Assembly: GCA_937916505.1 (NCBI GenBank) | Contig: CALFSW010000180.1 | Span: 1-48,607, forward strand | DNA from: an uncultured Verrucomicrobiales bacterium | GTDB taxonomy: Bacteria > Verrucomicrobiota > Verrucomicrobiia > Verrucomicrobiales > Akkermansiaceae | DNA length: 48,607 nt | Reading direction: 5' to 3' | Shown here: positions 34,113 through 43,137 of the stretch, one piece after another | Layout of the letters: every line of letters begins with the position of its first letter | Position numbering within the stretch: position 1 is the stretch's first letter | Translations under genes and position numbers: made by a program | The notes under the pieces: model-generated | Database searches by the model: none | What the model was told of the DNA's origin: nothing | The model's input: only the letters and a program-made list of their open reading frames with translations

Positions 34113-34919
34113 TCACCGGGGCGCTTGCCCGCCTTCACCTTCAATCCTCATTCTCTCCAAATCATCTCTGGTGAGGAGACGGGGAAAAAACCGGAGAATC
34201 AGCGCCCATCCCAGAAATCCGCCGGCGAAGTGCGCCAAATGGGCAATCTGGAAAACACTCTTTCCAAAGGCCCCTTCCAGCCAACGACCAAAATCAGCCA
34301 TGAGGGGAAGATTGAGACCAGGTGTCATGATGAACAGCAGGAAACTGGAGATCAAAACACCTTTCGCCAAATTCCTCGCTGACACCGGAAGGAGAAGCAT
34401 GCGCGATTCCGGCGACAGCGCAAAGAAGCCCAGCAACATTCCCATCACTCCCCCGGATGCGCCCACCAAAGGTTGCCCCGGAAGGCCGGGAAAAGCAGCC
34501 TGAGCCAGAATGTGCACCAGTCCCGCTCCCATCCCGCAAATTAGGAACAAAATGAGAATCCGCCAACTGCCAAGGACATGACTCAGCCGGGCCGCCGCAT
34601 AGTAGAAAAGGGCCGCATTTAACAAGAGATGTGACCACGTTCCGTGAAACCAGTTGTGAGTGAAAAGTTGCCAAATCCGCCCTCCCCTGACTCCTTCCCA
34701 GGAGAGTCCGCCACTGGTATAAAGAGATCGCACTGCCATCTCTCCCCATAGACTGTAAACGGACAGGACGGCGAGATGAACCGCCAACATAAGGAGCACT
34801 CCAAAGGTCGCCGCATTGACGCCCGGTGCTTGCAACATTACCCAACCGCTGCGGCTTGCCCCGCTGTCTCTGGAAAAGGTCATTCCTAACAAAGACCATT
34901 TTGACCCCAAAACGCTCAT
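34113..34919 (-). CDS. Rhomboid family intramembrane serine protease
   Basis: Multi-pass membrane protein of 268 residues with the rhomboid active-site pieces. The loop HNWFHGTWSHLLLNAALFYY carries the conserved His/Asn. The nucleophile Ser is in LVGASGGVMGMLLGF. The catalytic His is in AHLAHFAGGFLGWALI. At least six hydrophobic helices are visible. It cleaves membrane proteins within the bilayer; the substrate is unknown. It is divergent from lysA across 83 bp. The N-terminal ~30 residues are soluble and not conserved. Confidence 0.9.
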   Translation of the reverse strand: MSVLGSKWSLLGMTFSRDSGASRSGWVMLQAPGVNAATFGVLLMLAVHLAVLSVYSLWGEMAVRSLYTSGGLSWEGVRGGRIWQLFTHNWFHGTWSHLLLNAALFYYAAARLSHVLGSWRILILFLICGMGAGLVHILAQAAFPGLPGQPLVGASGGVMGMLLGFFALSPESRMLLLPVSARNLAKGVLISSFLLFIMTPGLNLPLMADFGRWLEGAFGKSVFQIAHLAHFAGGFLGWALILRFFPRLLTRDDLERMRIEGEGGQAPR

Positions 34920-35002
34920 CTTTTCTTCATTTTTTTGTCCGCCACTCTCATGCTGGAGCCTTGACAGCTTCGCTTCCCATACGAGGATGCGCGCTCAAAT
35001 CG

Positions 35003-36289
35003 ATGCACTCGTTTCATTACACCAATGGCAGTCTCCACTGCGAAAACGTCTCCCTGGCCCAACTTGCAAAAGAACACGGAACCCCCCTTTACGTCTACTC
35101 GGCGGAAACATTCCGTGATCGCTTCACCAGACTCGATTCCGCGTTCTCGGGTATTGATCATGAAGTCGCTTACGCCGTCAAAGCCAACTCCAACCTTTCG
35201 GTCCTTCGCCTTCTGGCCGAACTGGGAAGCGGATTTGACATTGTCTCCGGAGGGGAACTCTACCGCGTGATCAAAGCCGGAGGAGATCCTTCCAAATGCA
35301 CCTTCGCCGGTGTCGGAAAAACCCGTGCGGAAATTGAATATGCCCTCCAGCAGGGCATCTACTCAATCAATGTCGAATCGGAGGAGGAAGCCGCGTTCAT
35401 CAGCCAGGTGGCTGTTGAAATGGACGTCATCGCGCCCATCGCCTTTCGGGTGAATCCCAATGTGGATGCCAAGACCCACAAGTATATCTCGACCGGAAAA
35501 TCCGAGAACAAGTTCGGCATCGACTTTGAATTCATCCTCGAGGCCTATGAACGGGCATCAAAGCTCCCAAATCTTAATCTCAAGGGTCTCCAAATGCACA
35601 TCGGCTCCCAGCTGACCTCGGTGGATCCCTTTGTGGAGGCCGTCGAAAAAGTCGGTCCGCTGGCCGCGCGGCTAAAAGCCGATTACGGCATTGAATTTTT
35701 CTCCATTGGAGGAGGCATTGGCATCATTTATGAAGAAGCGCTCGCTTCCGGCAAGGAATCCTGGTGGACCGAACAGCCCGAAGACTCCCGCCCCATCACT
35801 CCCGGGAAGTATGCCGCCGCGATCCTTCCGGGGCTCGAAAAGCTGGGCCTGAAGATCCTCCTCGAACCCGGCCGGTTCATCGCCGGGAACGCCGGAGTTC
35901 TCGTCACCCGCTGCCTCTATGAGAAGAAAGGAACGACAAAGACTTTTAAAATCGTCGACTCGGGAATGCATCACCTCATCCGGCCGGCACTTTACGAAGG
36001 ATTTCATGAAATCGTCCCGATAAACGAACCATCCGGAGCCATCGAATCGGTTGATGTCGTTGGACCCATTTGTGAGAGCGGAGATTTTTTCTGCCAGAAT
36101 CGTGAGGTCTCCTCTTTCCTGCCAGGCGATTTAATCGCACTCATGAGTGCCGGAGCCTATGGGATGGTCATGGCCACAACCTACAATTCCCATCCTCTCC
36201 CTGCCGAAATTTTGGTCGACGGTGATGACTCCAAAGTCGTCCGCAAACGCCAAACTCTGGAGGACTTGATCGCTCCGGAAGAACTTTAG
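35003..36289 (+). CDS. lysA: Diaminopimelate decarboxylase
   Basis: LysA makes L-lysine from meso-diaminopimelate using PLP. The PLP lysine is in EVAYAVKANSNLSVLRLL (~52-69), followed by GSGFDIVSGGELYR. Other marks are LKGLQMHIGSQLT, GGGIGI, LEPGRFIAGNAGVLVTRCLY, the substrate-site CESGDFF and AGAYGMVMATTYNSHPLP. The frame is open back to a GTG at 34826, but that extension overlaps the rhomboid gene and is unlike the family; the ATG at 35003 (MHSFHYTNG) gives the usual ~428 residues. Confidence 0.95.
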   Translation: MHSFHYTNGSLHCENVSLAQLAKEHGTPLYVYSAETFRDRFTRLDSAFSGIDHEVAYAVKANSNLSVLRLLAELGSGFDIVSGGELYRVIKAGGDPSKCTFAGVGKTRAEIEYALQQGIYSINVESEEEAAFISQVAVEMDVIAPIAFRVNPNVDAKTHKYISTGKSENKFGIDFEFILEAYERASKLPNLNLKGLQMHIGSQLTSVDPFVEAVEKVGPLAARLKADYGIEFFSIGGGIGIIYEEALASGKESWWTEQPEDSRPITPGKYAAAILPGLEKLGLKILLEPGRFIAGNAGVLVTRCLYEKKGTTKTFKIVDSGMHHLIRPALYEGFHEIVPINEPSGAIESVDVVGPICESGDFFCQNREVSSFLPGDLIALMSAGAYGMVMATTYNSHPLPAEILVDGDDSKVVRKRQTLEDLIAPEEL

Positions 36290-36328
36290 AAGTTTCCGCG
36301 CGACGTGGCACGGTCATTTGGGTTAGAT

Positions 36329-36341
36329 CATGTGACACATG
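36329..36341. promoter_or_regulatory. Perfect palindrome overlapping an ECF sigma start codon
   Basis: CATGTG-A-CACATG is a perfect 6-1-6 inverted repeat whose last three bases are the ATG of the sigma gene at 36339. It could be an operator or a small mRNA hairpin hiding the start codon. There is no experimental or family support; a chance match is possible. Confidence 0.25.
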
Positions 36342-36920
36342 GGAGACGACGCGAATGAAGAGGACCTGGCCTTAATGGCCCGGGTCGCGCGTGGTGACGA
36401 AGAAGCCTTTGCCCGCTTGGTTGAAAAACACCAACATGCGGTTCTCGGCACCGTCGCAAAAATGACCAACCAATCTTCCGAGAGCGAAGACATTGCCCAA
36501 CAAGTCTTCATTCGACTCTGGAAATCAGCGAAACGCTATCAACCGACTGCGAAGTTCACGACCTACCTCTTCACCATCACTCGAAATCTCGTCTTCAATG
36601 CCACCCGCAAGAAATCAAGACGGAAGGAACACTCCCTCGACGAACAAGAAGACGATTGGCACAAAACAGTTGAAGACCAGAATCACTCGGCCCGCCCTGA
36701 TCAGTCGCTGGTCGATGCCGAACTCCAGCAAGTGGTCGATCAGGCCATTGCTTCCCTCCCTGAAAAACAACGCCTCGCCGTCATCTTGAGACGCTATGAG
36801 GGAATGCCCTACGAGGAAATCTCGGCAATTCTGGATCTCTCCGTGTCCGCTGTCAAAAGCCAACTCTTCCGCGCCCGCACTACCCTGCGCGAGGCCCTAC
36901 CCCCCTATCTCAAGGAGTAG
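36339..36920 (+). CDS. ECF RNA polymerase sigma factor (second)
   Basis: 193 residues with sigma region 2 (EEAFARLVEKHQHAVLGTV, then SEDIAQQVFIRLWKSAKRY) and region 4 (SLPEKQRLAVILRRYEGMPY, then EEISAILDLSVSAVKSQLFRA). It is close to the SigE/RpoE-like ECF type by pattern. No anti-sigma gene is adjacent: the next gene is convergent (11-bp overlap) and encodes a small exported protein. Regulation may be at the palindrome over its start codon, or by a partner elsewhere. Confidence 0.92.
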   Translation: MGDDANEEDLALMARVARGDEEAFARLVEKHQHAVLGTVAKMTNQSSESEDIAQQVFIRLWKSAKRYQPTAKFTTYLFTITRNLVFNATRKKSRRKEHSLDEQEDDWHKTVEDQNHSARPDQSLVDAELQQVVDQAIASLPEKQRLAVILRRYEGMPYEEISAILDLSVSAVKSQLFRARTTLREALPPYLKE

Positions 36921-37485
36921 TCGTTTCCACCTTTGAGGCTTCCGTAAACCGGCTCCAGTTCAGTTCGCCATAATCGATCTTCTGTAATTCGAAGGCGTAG
37001 ATGGCGTCTTCATTGTGAGGATCAATCGTCACCGCAAGATCGATGAGGGCTCGGGCCAGAAGTCGGTTATTATCCCCCTTTTGCTCAAAAAGCGTCTCCG
37101 CTCTTGTGACAAACAGAGCAGCGAGGGTCTTGGGACTGTATTTGGTTTCGACGGTTTTAGGCAACGTCCCCTTGCTTAGCTGAAATTTTGTCACCATCGC
37201 CCTTTTATTTCGTGAAGAAAGGTGAAGAGCCAATCCCAAGGCCTTCCGGGCAAACCCGAGTGACTCCTTGCTCGCCTTGGCCGAGACGACGTGATTCGTG
37301 GCGAAAGTGGCGAGAGCTCCCGCGTATTCATCCCGCTCCCGATCAACCAGGCCCAATCCATTTTTGAAGACACTCTGGTGCACCACCGGAGCCTTGAATT
37401 CAAAGGCCTTGCGCTCAACCACCTGGGCACTCACTGAGCCCAAAAAGGTCAACGCAAGACAGACTTGTCCAATGAATCGTTTCAC
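36910..37485 (-). CDS. Small exported protein, unknown function
   Basis: Not recognised. A signal peptide (KRFIGQVCLALTFLGSVSAQ) is followed by ~170 mostly helical residues. Near the C-terminus, ARALIDLAVTIDPHNEDAIYAFEL has a TPR-like spacing. The start is GTG (37485), as no in-frame ATG precedes the signal sequence. It is divergent from the 5-formyl-THF cyclo-ligase gene by 18 bp and overlaps the convergent sigma gene by 11 bp. Confidence 0.7.
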   Translation of the reverse strand: MKRFIGQVCLALTFLGSVSAQVVERKAFEFKAPVVHQSVFKNGLGLVDRERDEYAGALATFATNHVVSAKASKESLGFARKALGLALHLSSRNKRAMVTKFQLSKGTLPKTVETKYSPKTLAALFVTRAETLFEQKGDNNRLLARALIDLAVTIDPHNEDAIYAFELQKIDYGELNWSRFTEASKVETTTP

Positions 37486-37503
37486 GGCTAGAGTCTGGCC
37501 GTC

Positions 37504-38049
37504 ATGGGCGGAAAAACAAGAGCCAAACAGGAACTACGCCGCTCAATGAGAGGAATCCTCACCGGACTTGACCCCGGGTTTTTCCGTGCCGCATCTGCCG
37601 AAATTCGAACAAGAATCCGCCTCCCCAAAGAATCCCGCGTCGCCCTATTCGCGGCCACTCCGGGAGAACCTCAATTGCTCGATCTGATCATAGCGCATCC
37701 CGAAATCGAATGGTTCCTTCCCCGCGTTACCGGAACGGGTGAAATGGACTTCCTGCCCGTTTCGGATCCGCAAAAACTCAAAAAAGGATATCTGGGAATC
37801 ATGGAACCGACCCAGGGAAGTCCCGCCACCGATCTCGATTTCATCCTTTGCCCGGGTCTCGCCTTCACTCGTGAAGGACTCCGCCTCGGTCAGGGAGGTG
37901 GATTTTATGATCGGGCCCTTGCCCGATTCCCGAAGGCGGAGCGGATCGGAGTGGCCTTTTCCTGCCAACTCGTCGATCACCTCCCTACCGCAGCCCATGA
38001 CCTCAAAATGCACCGGGTCATCACGAACCTTCCGGCACCACAAGATTAA
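37504..38049 (+). CDS. 5-formyltetrahydrofolate cyclo-ligase
   Basis: Converts 5-formyl-THF to 5,10-methenyl-THF using ATP, recycling stored one-carbon units. N-terminal KTRAKQELRRSMRGILTGL is the typical basic start. The family signature is LRLGQGGGFYDRALARFP (~125-142), preceded by LDFILCPGLAFTREG. The C-terminus has HDLKMHRVITN. 181 residues is normal. It overlaps the convergent apaG by 29 bp at their 3' ends. Confidence 0.92.
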   Translation: MGGKTRAKQELRRSMRGILTGLDPGFFRAASAEIRTRIRLPKESRVALFAATPGEPQLLDLIIAHPEIEWFLPRVTGTGEMDFLPVSDPQKLKKGYLGIMEPTQGSPATDLDFILCPGLAFTREGLRLGQGGGFYDRALARFPKAERIGVAFSCQLVDHLPTAAHDLKMHRVITNLPAPQD

Positions 38050-38407
38050 AGGGAGGGATCGAAACCCGAATCCCCCCGCCCTCGACGTTGAGCCCAAAAA
38101 AGGCTCCGGTCGCTTCACTGTTTGAAGCGATGACATGATACGAATTATAAGAAAATCGCTCTCCGGGCCGAAGCACAGGCGTTTCACCGACCACCCCGCT
38201 CCCCTCGACCACAACCAGTTCTCCTTTCTCGTCCCTGAGCATCCACTTTCTCCCCCGGATCGACACCACCTCGGTAGAGTCGTTGATGATCGAAATAAAA
38301 TAGACGAAAGGGTAGGGTCGATCGTCGGGGGCGTCGAGATGCGGCATGAAAACCACCTTCTCTACCTCCACCCGCAGACCGGGCACTTCCTGAAATCCTG
38401 CTGACAC
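38021..38407 (-). CDS. apaG: ApaG family protein
   Basis: ApaG is a small immunoglobulin-like beta-sandwich protein linked to Co2+ resistance and Ap4A levels; its exact role is unresolved. Seen here are PYPFVYFISIINDSTEVVSI, RGRKWMLRDEKGE, the GSGVVGETPVLRPGE loop typical of the family and YNSYHVIASNSEATGAFFG (ApaG: Y.S...t..G.M.G.Y). 128 residues is normal. The start is GTG, with no earlier ATG. It is divergent from thiD across 85 bp. Confidence 0.9.
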   Translation of the reverse strand: MSAGFQEVPGLRVEVEKVVFMPHLDAPDDRPYPFVYFISIINDSTEVVSIRGRKWMLRDEKGELVVVEGSGVVGETPVLRPGERFSYNSYHVIASNSEATGAFFGLNVEGGGIRVSIPPFNLVVPEGS

Positions 38408-38492
38408 CCTCCTATCCTAGCAATTCCAATCTCCGGAGCAAGACCATCCCACCCCCGCTTGCACCTCAATCACTTCGCGCTATGATTTCCCG

Positions 38493-39305
38493 ATGACTCC
38501 TCCCGTCGCGCTCACGATAGCCGGATCCGATTGTTCAGCCGGAGCAGGCCTGCAGGCTGACTTGAAAACCTTCTCCTCCTTTGGGGTCCATGGGCTCACC
38601 GCAGTGACTTGTGTTGTTTCCGAGACGCCGGAAACCGTGAGCCAGGTCCATCCCGTTCCTCCCGTCATTTTGCAGGACCAAATCAGACTCCTTCTCGCAA
38701 GTTATCCCATTGCCGCCATCAAAACCGGCATGCTTTATTCAAAATCCCACATCGTGGCCGTTTGCGAACTCCTCGCTGACACCGGTATTCCACTCATTGT
38801 CGATCCCGTGATGGTGGCTTCGACCGGAGATCCTCTCCTTGTGGAAGATGCCCTTGAAGCAATCTCCGAACGCCTCCTCCCGCTCGCAACGGTCATCACC
38901 CCAAATCTGCCCGAGGCCGGATTTCTCCTTGGCCGCCCGGTCCTGACTCTTGAGGAGCAGGAAAAAGCGGCCCGTGAACTTTCGGAAAAATATCAAGCCG
39001 CTTGCTACCTTAAAGGAGGGCATGCCGAGAATTCCGGGCAGCATCGTGATCTTTTGGCGCACAAGCAATCGATCGACACTTTTTCATCCCCCCACCTTGA
39101 TCTTCCGCAAACCCATGGAACCGGCTGCACCCTCTCGGCGGCCCTGACCGCAAACATCTCTGCCGGCCTCTCGATCTTAGAAGCCTCGCAAAGCGCCCAC
39201 CGCTTCACGCATCAGGCTTTACAGCACTCATTGGAATGGAACATTCCCGGTAGCTCCGGGAAGATTTTCAACTTGGATCAGAATCAAAAAATCCTCGAGA
39301 AGTGA
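38493..39305 (+). CDS. thiD: Hydroxymethylpyrimidine/phosphomethylpyrimidine kinase
   Basis: ThiD phosphorylates HMP and HMP-P to HMP-PP in thiamine synthesis. Ribokinase-fold marks are AGSDCSAGAGLQADLKTFSS (~8-27), DPVMVASTGDPLL, TPNLPEAGFLLG and the anion-hole/catalytic segment THGTGCTLSAALTANIS. 270 residues is normal. It stands alone, without thiE or thiC nearby, and I see no TPP riboswitch in the 85 bp upstream. Confidence 0.93.
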   Translation: MTPPVALTIAGSDCSAGAGLQADLKTFSSFGVHGLTAVTCVVSETPETVSQVHPVPPVILQDQIRLLLASYPIAAIKTGMLYSKSHIVAVCELLADTGIPLIVDPVMVASTGDPLLVEDALEAISERLLPLATVITPNLPEAGFLLGRPVLTLEEQEKAARELSEKYQAACYLKGGHAENSGQHRDLLAHKQSIDTFSSPHLDLPQTHGTGCTLSAALTANISAGLSILEASQSAHRFTHQALQHSLEWNIPGSSGKIFNLDQNQKILEK

Positions 39306-39368
39306 AATTTCCAACAAGATGTGGAATTTTGATAAAGATCGCCTCTCCTCCCCCCGGGATGATGATCT

Positions 39369-40241
39369 TCATGTCCATAGCACCACCGCCAGAGCTACGA
39401 CCATCAACACCGCTCCGATGGTCTGTTTGCGAACAAAGCGTGGATCGAATTTCCTCCCGATCAAGTAGAGGAAGATCACGGCCATCACTCCTCGTGAGCT
39501 ATACACGACATTACTCAGCGTCGGTTGCCCGTATCGGCTAAAGGCCAGATTCACGGTCAAGGCCTGGATCCCAAGAAGAAATCCCGCCCCTAACAGAAAG
39601 ACAAGCACCCCGGGGGATCGATAAAGAACTCGCACCTCCTTGCGCCGATGAAAAAGAAACCCAAGAGAAATCATCCCGCTGGTCCCCATCATCAAAATCA
39701 ACCAACGCGCCGGGCCAATCTCCCGACTCTGCCATCCCGTGAGGAAATCGTTGAGACCAAAAGATAAACAGGCGACCATTGTCAATCCGACTGTCGCTCG
39801 ATGAGTCCGCCACCCTTCAGCGCTGCCACCCGAAACTAAAAATACGGCGAGTGTCGCCAAAATGACCCCGGTCACCAGATTCCAGGAACTCGGCTCAAGG
39901 CCCACCATCATCGAACAAAACCCCACAATGACGACCTTCATCCCCAGGGCCGAAGAATGAACGGCCAAGTCCCCCCTTTTTACAGAATGAGTTGAGAACC
40001 ATTGCCCCAGAAAAAAGAAGATCCCATTTCCCACGGCCCACCAATCTTTGCCTGAAATTGCCCAAGTTCCCTCGGGTCTGAGATAGCTCACAAAAATCAG
40101 GCCGGTGAGCAAGTTTGCCACCGCAACAATCACGGGGAGGCTGACTCCCCGCTTCGTCCCTTCTTGAATGCACCATCCCAGCAAAGGATGGAGCGCCGCC
40201 CCAAACAGGGGCAGTAAGACTGCCCCGCTGAGCCAACTCAT
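39369..40241 (-). CDS. EamA/DMT-superfamily transporter
   Basis: About ten hydrophobic helices in 290 residues in two EamA-like halves. The end of the second half reads QPTLSNVVYSSRGVMAVIFLY followed by RKQTIGAVLMVVALAVVLW. Drug/metabolite transporters of this type export metabolites; the substrate cannot be told. It follows the ThuA-like gene by 7 bp on the same strand, so they may be co-transcribed. It is convergent with thiD. Confidence 0.85.
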   Translation of the reverse strand: MSWLSGAVLLPLFGAALHPLLGWCIQEGTKRGVSLPVIVAVANLLTGLIFVSYLRPEGTWAISGKDWWAVGNGIFFFLGQWFSTHSVKRGDLAVHSSALGMKVVIVGFCSMMVGLEPSSWNLVTGVILATLAVFLVSGGSAEGWRTHRATVGLTMVACLSFGLNDFLTGWQSREIGPARWLILMMGTSGMISLGFLFHRRKEVRVLYRSPGVLVFLLGAGFLLGIQALTVNLAFSRYGQPTLSNVVYSSRGVMAVIFLYLIGRKFDPRFVRKQTIGAVLMVVALAVVLWT

Positions 40242-40248
40242 CTAAAAA

Positions 40249-41157
40249 TCACTTGGCAGCCTTCACCGGAACCGCCTTGTCCTCGGACGGGAAATCTTTC
40301 GACCAGTCAACGGTCACTTCCTTCGTTGCGGCCCATTCTGTTCCGCGTAAAAGAGTGTCGAAGAATCCACGGCACTGCATCGAGTAATCAGCGTGACCAA
40401 GAGTCGTGTGAAACACCCGTCCCTTGCCGTAGTCAAGAGCCATCAGCATCGGCTCGTCACGATTTGTTTTATCGCTCGGTGCGGTTGCGAGGACCTTCAT
40501 ATTTTTAGCCGGTCCGCGAAGCATGTCATAAAGCTCGTCCTTGGTGTGCAACCACTTTGCCGCCATTCCCTTGGTGACAGGATGGTCATCGGCGCGGTTT
40601 GTGATGACAAATTCATGCTGGGGACCGTGGTTTCCGCCACGTCCATCTGCATCATCCACAACCAGCTTATCGCCCTTGTAGTAGACGTAGGGACCGCTTT
40701 TCTCGTTACGACCACCCCAACCGCCAAGACCAATCATCTCGTTATACTCGGGCCACATTGAGAAGGCATTGTCGGCAGCGTGAACCACCACAAATCCACC
40801 GCCGTTTTTCACGAAGTCGACAAAAGCAGTCCGAACCTCGCCCGGCCACATCTGACCGTTGTAGTTACTGACCACGACATCATATTTGGAGAAGTCCGGG
40901 CGCCACTTGTCCCAAGCTTCCTTTGTCGCCTTGTTATCGGGGCTGGTGCTTACTTCAACACTGAAACGGTCATTGCTTCCATAAATCTCCTGGAGAACCG
41001 GCGTGGTCTGTTTCCAGTTATGGTTGTTCTGTCCATCAATGATCAGGACTTTGACAATCTTGGAGGCCCCGGCCTCCTCCTTTTTTTGGGCAAGACCAAC
41101 GAATGCGAGACAGGCGAGTAGCACCAGCGAGATGCCGAGAGTAAAACGGTTCTTCAT
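40249..41157 (-). CDS. Exported ThuA-domain protein
   Basis: A signal peptide (FTLGISLVLLACLAFVGLAQ) is followed by a ThuA domain, a class I glutamine amidotransferase-like fold. It starts KVLIIDGQNNHNWKQTTPVL and includes YDVVVSNYNGQMWPG, FVKNGGGFVVVHAADNAF, DHPVTKGMAAKWLHTKDELY and GKGRVFHTTLGHADYSM. Families of this kind are linked to trehalose or other carbohydrate use; here the location outside the membrane suggests sugar breakdown, but the substrate is unknown. I use the ATG at 41157; a GTG at 41172 would add five residues. Confidence 0.9.
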   Translation of the reverse strand: MKNRFTLGISLVLLACLAFVGLAQKKEEAGASKIVKVLIIDGQNNHNWKQTTPVLQEIYGSNDRFSVEVSTSPDNKATKEAWDKWRPDFSKYDVVVSNYNGQMWPGEVRTAFVDFVKNGGGFVVVHAADNAFSMWPEYNEMIGLGGWGGRNEKSGPYVYYKGDKLVVDDADGRGGNHGPQHEFVITNRADDHPVTKGMAAKWLHTKDELYDMLRGPAKNMKVLATAPSDKTNRDEPMLMALDYGKGRVFHTTLGHADYSMQCRGFFDTLLRGTEWAATKEVTVDWSKDFPSEDKAVPVKAAK

Positions 41158-41239
41158 GGAGGGCAGTCTCACAAAGTCGACCCCCGATTGCCAAGACGAA
41201 AAACTTCCAAGTCGCGATTCCTCCTTCTAACCTCCAATT

Positions 41240-42358
41240 ATGCGCTCGGTAATCGATCTTCTTCAAGCTTTGGTCCGAATCCCGTCCGTCAATCCCGCGA
41301 GCGATCCGGGAGTTTCGCCCGGCGGCGAGAAGCAGATGGCGGAATTCCTTGCAAACTTCCTCGAACCCCTCGGATTCGAAACCACTTTGGAAGAGGCTGA
41401 ACCCGGACGCCCCAATATCATTGCCCGCGCGCCAGGAGCCAAGGACAAGCCCCGAATCCTTTTGGGACCTCATCTCGACACCGTCGGAATCTCCGGAATG
41501 ACCATTGCTCCCTTCTCCGGTGAAATCCGTGATGGCAAGGTCCTCGGTCGCGGAACTTCCGACACCAAGGGTCCGATGGCAGCGATGCTTTGGGGGTTCA
41601 AGGAAAACGCCCGGCTTCTTGCCGATCTTCCCGTCGCGGTCGATTTCGTGGGTTTCATGGGCGAAGAAACCAGTCAACCCGGATCCCGCCACTTTGCCAA
41701 ACACCACGCAAGCGAATACCAATTCGCAATCGCCGGTGAGCCCACCTCATTGGAAGCGGTCTATTGCACAAAAGGATGCCTATGGGCCATCATCGAGGCA
41801 AAAGGAAAATCCGTCCATGCTTCCCAGCCTCAAAACGGAGAAAATGCCATCCTCAAACTCATCGATGGTCTGCGGGACCTCCATGGCCCTTTCTCCGAAC
41901 ATCTTACGGAGAGCGCCCACCCCGTCCTGGGAAACTCGACGATGAACGTCGGAAAGATCTCCGGAGGAACCCAGCCCAATATCGTTCCCGCCAGGGCCAC
42001 GGCTCAACTCGATATTCGCACCGTCCCCGATCTGGTGAAAGAGCGTCCCGCTTCCGAAATTCTGGCAGACTACCTCGATGACCTCGAGTTGGCTCACTTC
42101 GCGGAATCCCCTCCCATGGAAATGCCCGCTGATCACCCCTGGTTAAAACGACTCCAAAAAATCCACCCCAATCTCACTCTTACCGGTGCACCCTGGTTCT
42201 CGGATGCCGCTCATCTCTCTGCGGCAGGATTAGCCTCCATTTGCCTCGGCCCCGGCTCGATTAACCAAGCCCACACGGCCGACGAGTTCATCAATATCTC
42301 AGATCTCGAAGACGGGGCCCGTTGGTTTTCACACTTCGTTAGGAGCCTCGCCGATTAG
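41240..42358 (+). CDS. M20 family metallopeptidase/deacylase (ArgE/DapE-like)
   Basis: 372 residues. Metal ligands are seen in GPHLDTVGIS (His, Asp), GRGTSDTKGPMAAML (Asp), GEETSQPGSRH (the Glu pair) and the late His in NQAHTADEF. The dimerisation segment SVHASQPQNGENAI is present. The family includes acetylornithine deacetylase, succinyl-DAP desuccinylase and carboxypeptidases; the sequence alone does not choose. The stop overlaps the convergent aminotransferase stop by 4 bp. Confidence 0.88.
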   Translation: MRSVIDLLQALVRIPSVNPASDPGVSPGGEKQMAEFLANFLEPLGFETTLEEAEPGRPNIIARAPGAKDKPRILLGPHLDTVGISGMTIAPFSGEIRDGKVLGRGTSDTKGPMAAMLWGFKENARLLADLPVAVDFVGFMGEETSQPGSRHFAKHHASEYQFAIAGEPTSLEAVYCTKGCLWAIIEAKGKSVHASQPQNGENAILKLIDGLRDLHGPFSEHLTESAHPVLGNSTMNVGKISGGTQPNIVPARATAQLDIRTVPDLVKERPASEILADYLDDLELAHFAESPPMEMPADHPWLKRLQKIHPNLTLTGAPWFSDAAHLSAAGLASICLGPGSINQAHTADEFINISDLEDGARWFSHFVRSLAD

Positions 42359-43098
42359 GGAATCTTATGACGGACTTCCCAAAAAAAATCGGAAGGAGGA
42401 GGCATTTCTTTTCCGTCGAGAATCGAGACGCACCGCAAACGGCGGATGGCATTGCTCAACCAGATTTCATCAGCTTCCAGAAGAATCTCCAGTGGCCACT
42501 TCCCTTCTTCGACCCGATTCCTTCGAATGACTTGCGAACGCATCACTCCCGGCAGACAGCCCGTTTCCAGCGAAGGCGTATAAATACGCCCTTCCTTCAC
42601 AAAAAAAACGTTGGAAATGCACCCCTCGCAAAGCTCTCCCCTTGTGTTTGATCTGATCACCTCTCCAGTTCCGAACTGCCGGAGGATGCGCATATTTTCA
42701 GCGTAAGAGGTGCACTTAATGCCCACCAGTGGACTTCGTTCATTGACCGGCCAATGATCCGCAATGGCAACGTTCACTATCGGAATGTCATCCTCAAGAG
42801 GCTCTGCGGTAATCAATAGATTGGTCCCAAGCGTGACTCGAACCCGGGAATTCTTCAGCTCATTGGCCTCAACCACCTCCTGAATCTGACTCTCAAGCAC
42901 CTCGCGCTTGGGCATTTCCGGAATCAGACTGTCTCCCGAACGACTGAGTCTCTCAAAATGTTCTCCCCAAAATCGCGGTTCCCCGTCCACCACCCTGACG
43001 GTCTCAAAAACACCCTGCCCTCGAAGCAGCATCGGATCAAAAGCCGAGATTGAAATCTCTCCTTCCTCCACCAACCCGCCATTCCACGATACGATCAT
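42355..43098 (-). CDS. Class IV aminotransferase (PabC/IlvE/DAAT family)
   Basis: PLP fold type IV enzyme of ~247 residues. N-terminal SAFDPMLLRGQGVFETVRVV is typical. The PLP lysine is in VGIKCTSYAEN. The signature RSNTRGELCEGCISNVFFV is followed by IYTPSLETGCLPGVMRSQVI. Members make 4-aminobenzoate (from aminodeoxychorismate), branched-chain amino acids or D-amino acids; the short length favours aminodeoxychorismate lyase or D-amino-acid type. I use the ATG at 43098; a GTG at 43116 is possible. Confidence 0.88.
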   Translation of the reverse strand: MIVSWNGGLVEEGEISISAFDPMLLRGQGVFETVRVVDGEPRFWGEHFERLSRSGDSLIPEMPKREVLESQIQEVVEANELKNSRVRVTLGTNLLITAEPLEDDIPIVNVAIADHWPVNERSPLVGIKCTSYAENMRILRQFGTGEVIRSNTRGELCEGCISNVFFVKEGRIYTPSLETGCLPGVMRSQVIRRNRVEEGKWPLEILLEADEIWLSNAIRRLRCVSILDGKEMPPPSDFFWEVRHKIP

Positions 43099-43137
43099 CG
43101 ACACTTCTTTAGCCACGCTCTATCACCCTCACAAGCT

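Noticed and set aside
34826-35002. 59-codon N-terminal extension of lysA from a GTG
   Set aside because: It overlaps the divergent rhomboid gene and is unlike any diaminopimelate decarboxylase N-terminus.
38408-38492. Possible TPP riboswitch before thiD
   Set aside because: The gap is 85 bp and shared with a divergent gene; no thi-box sequence was seen.
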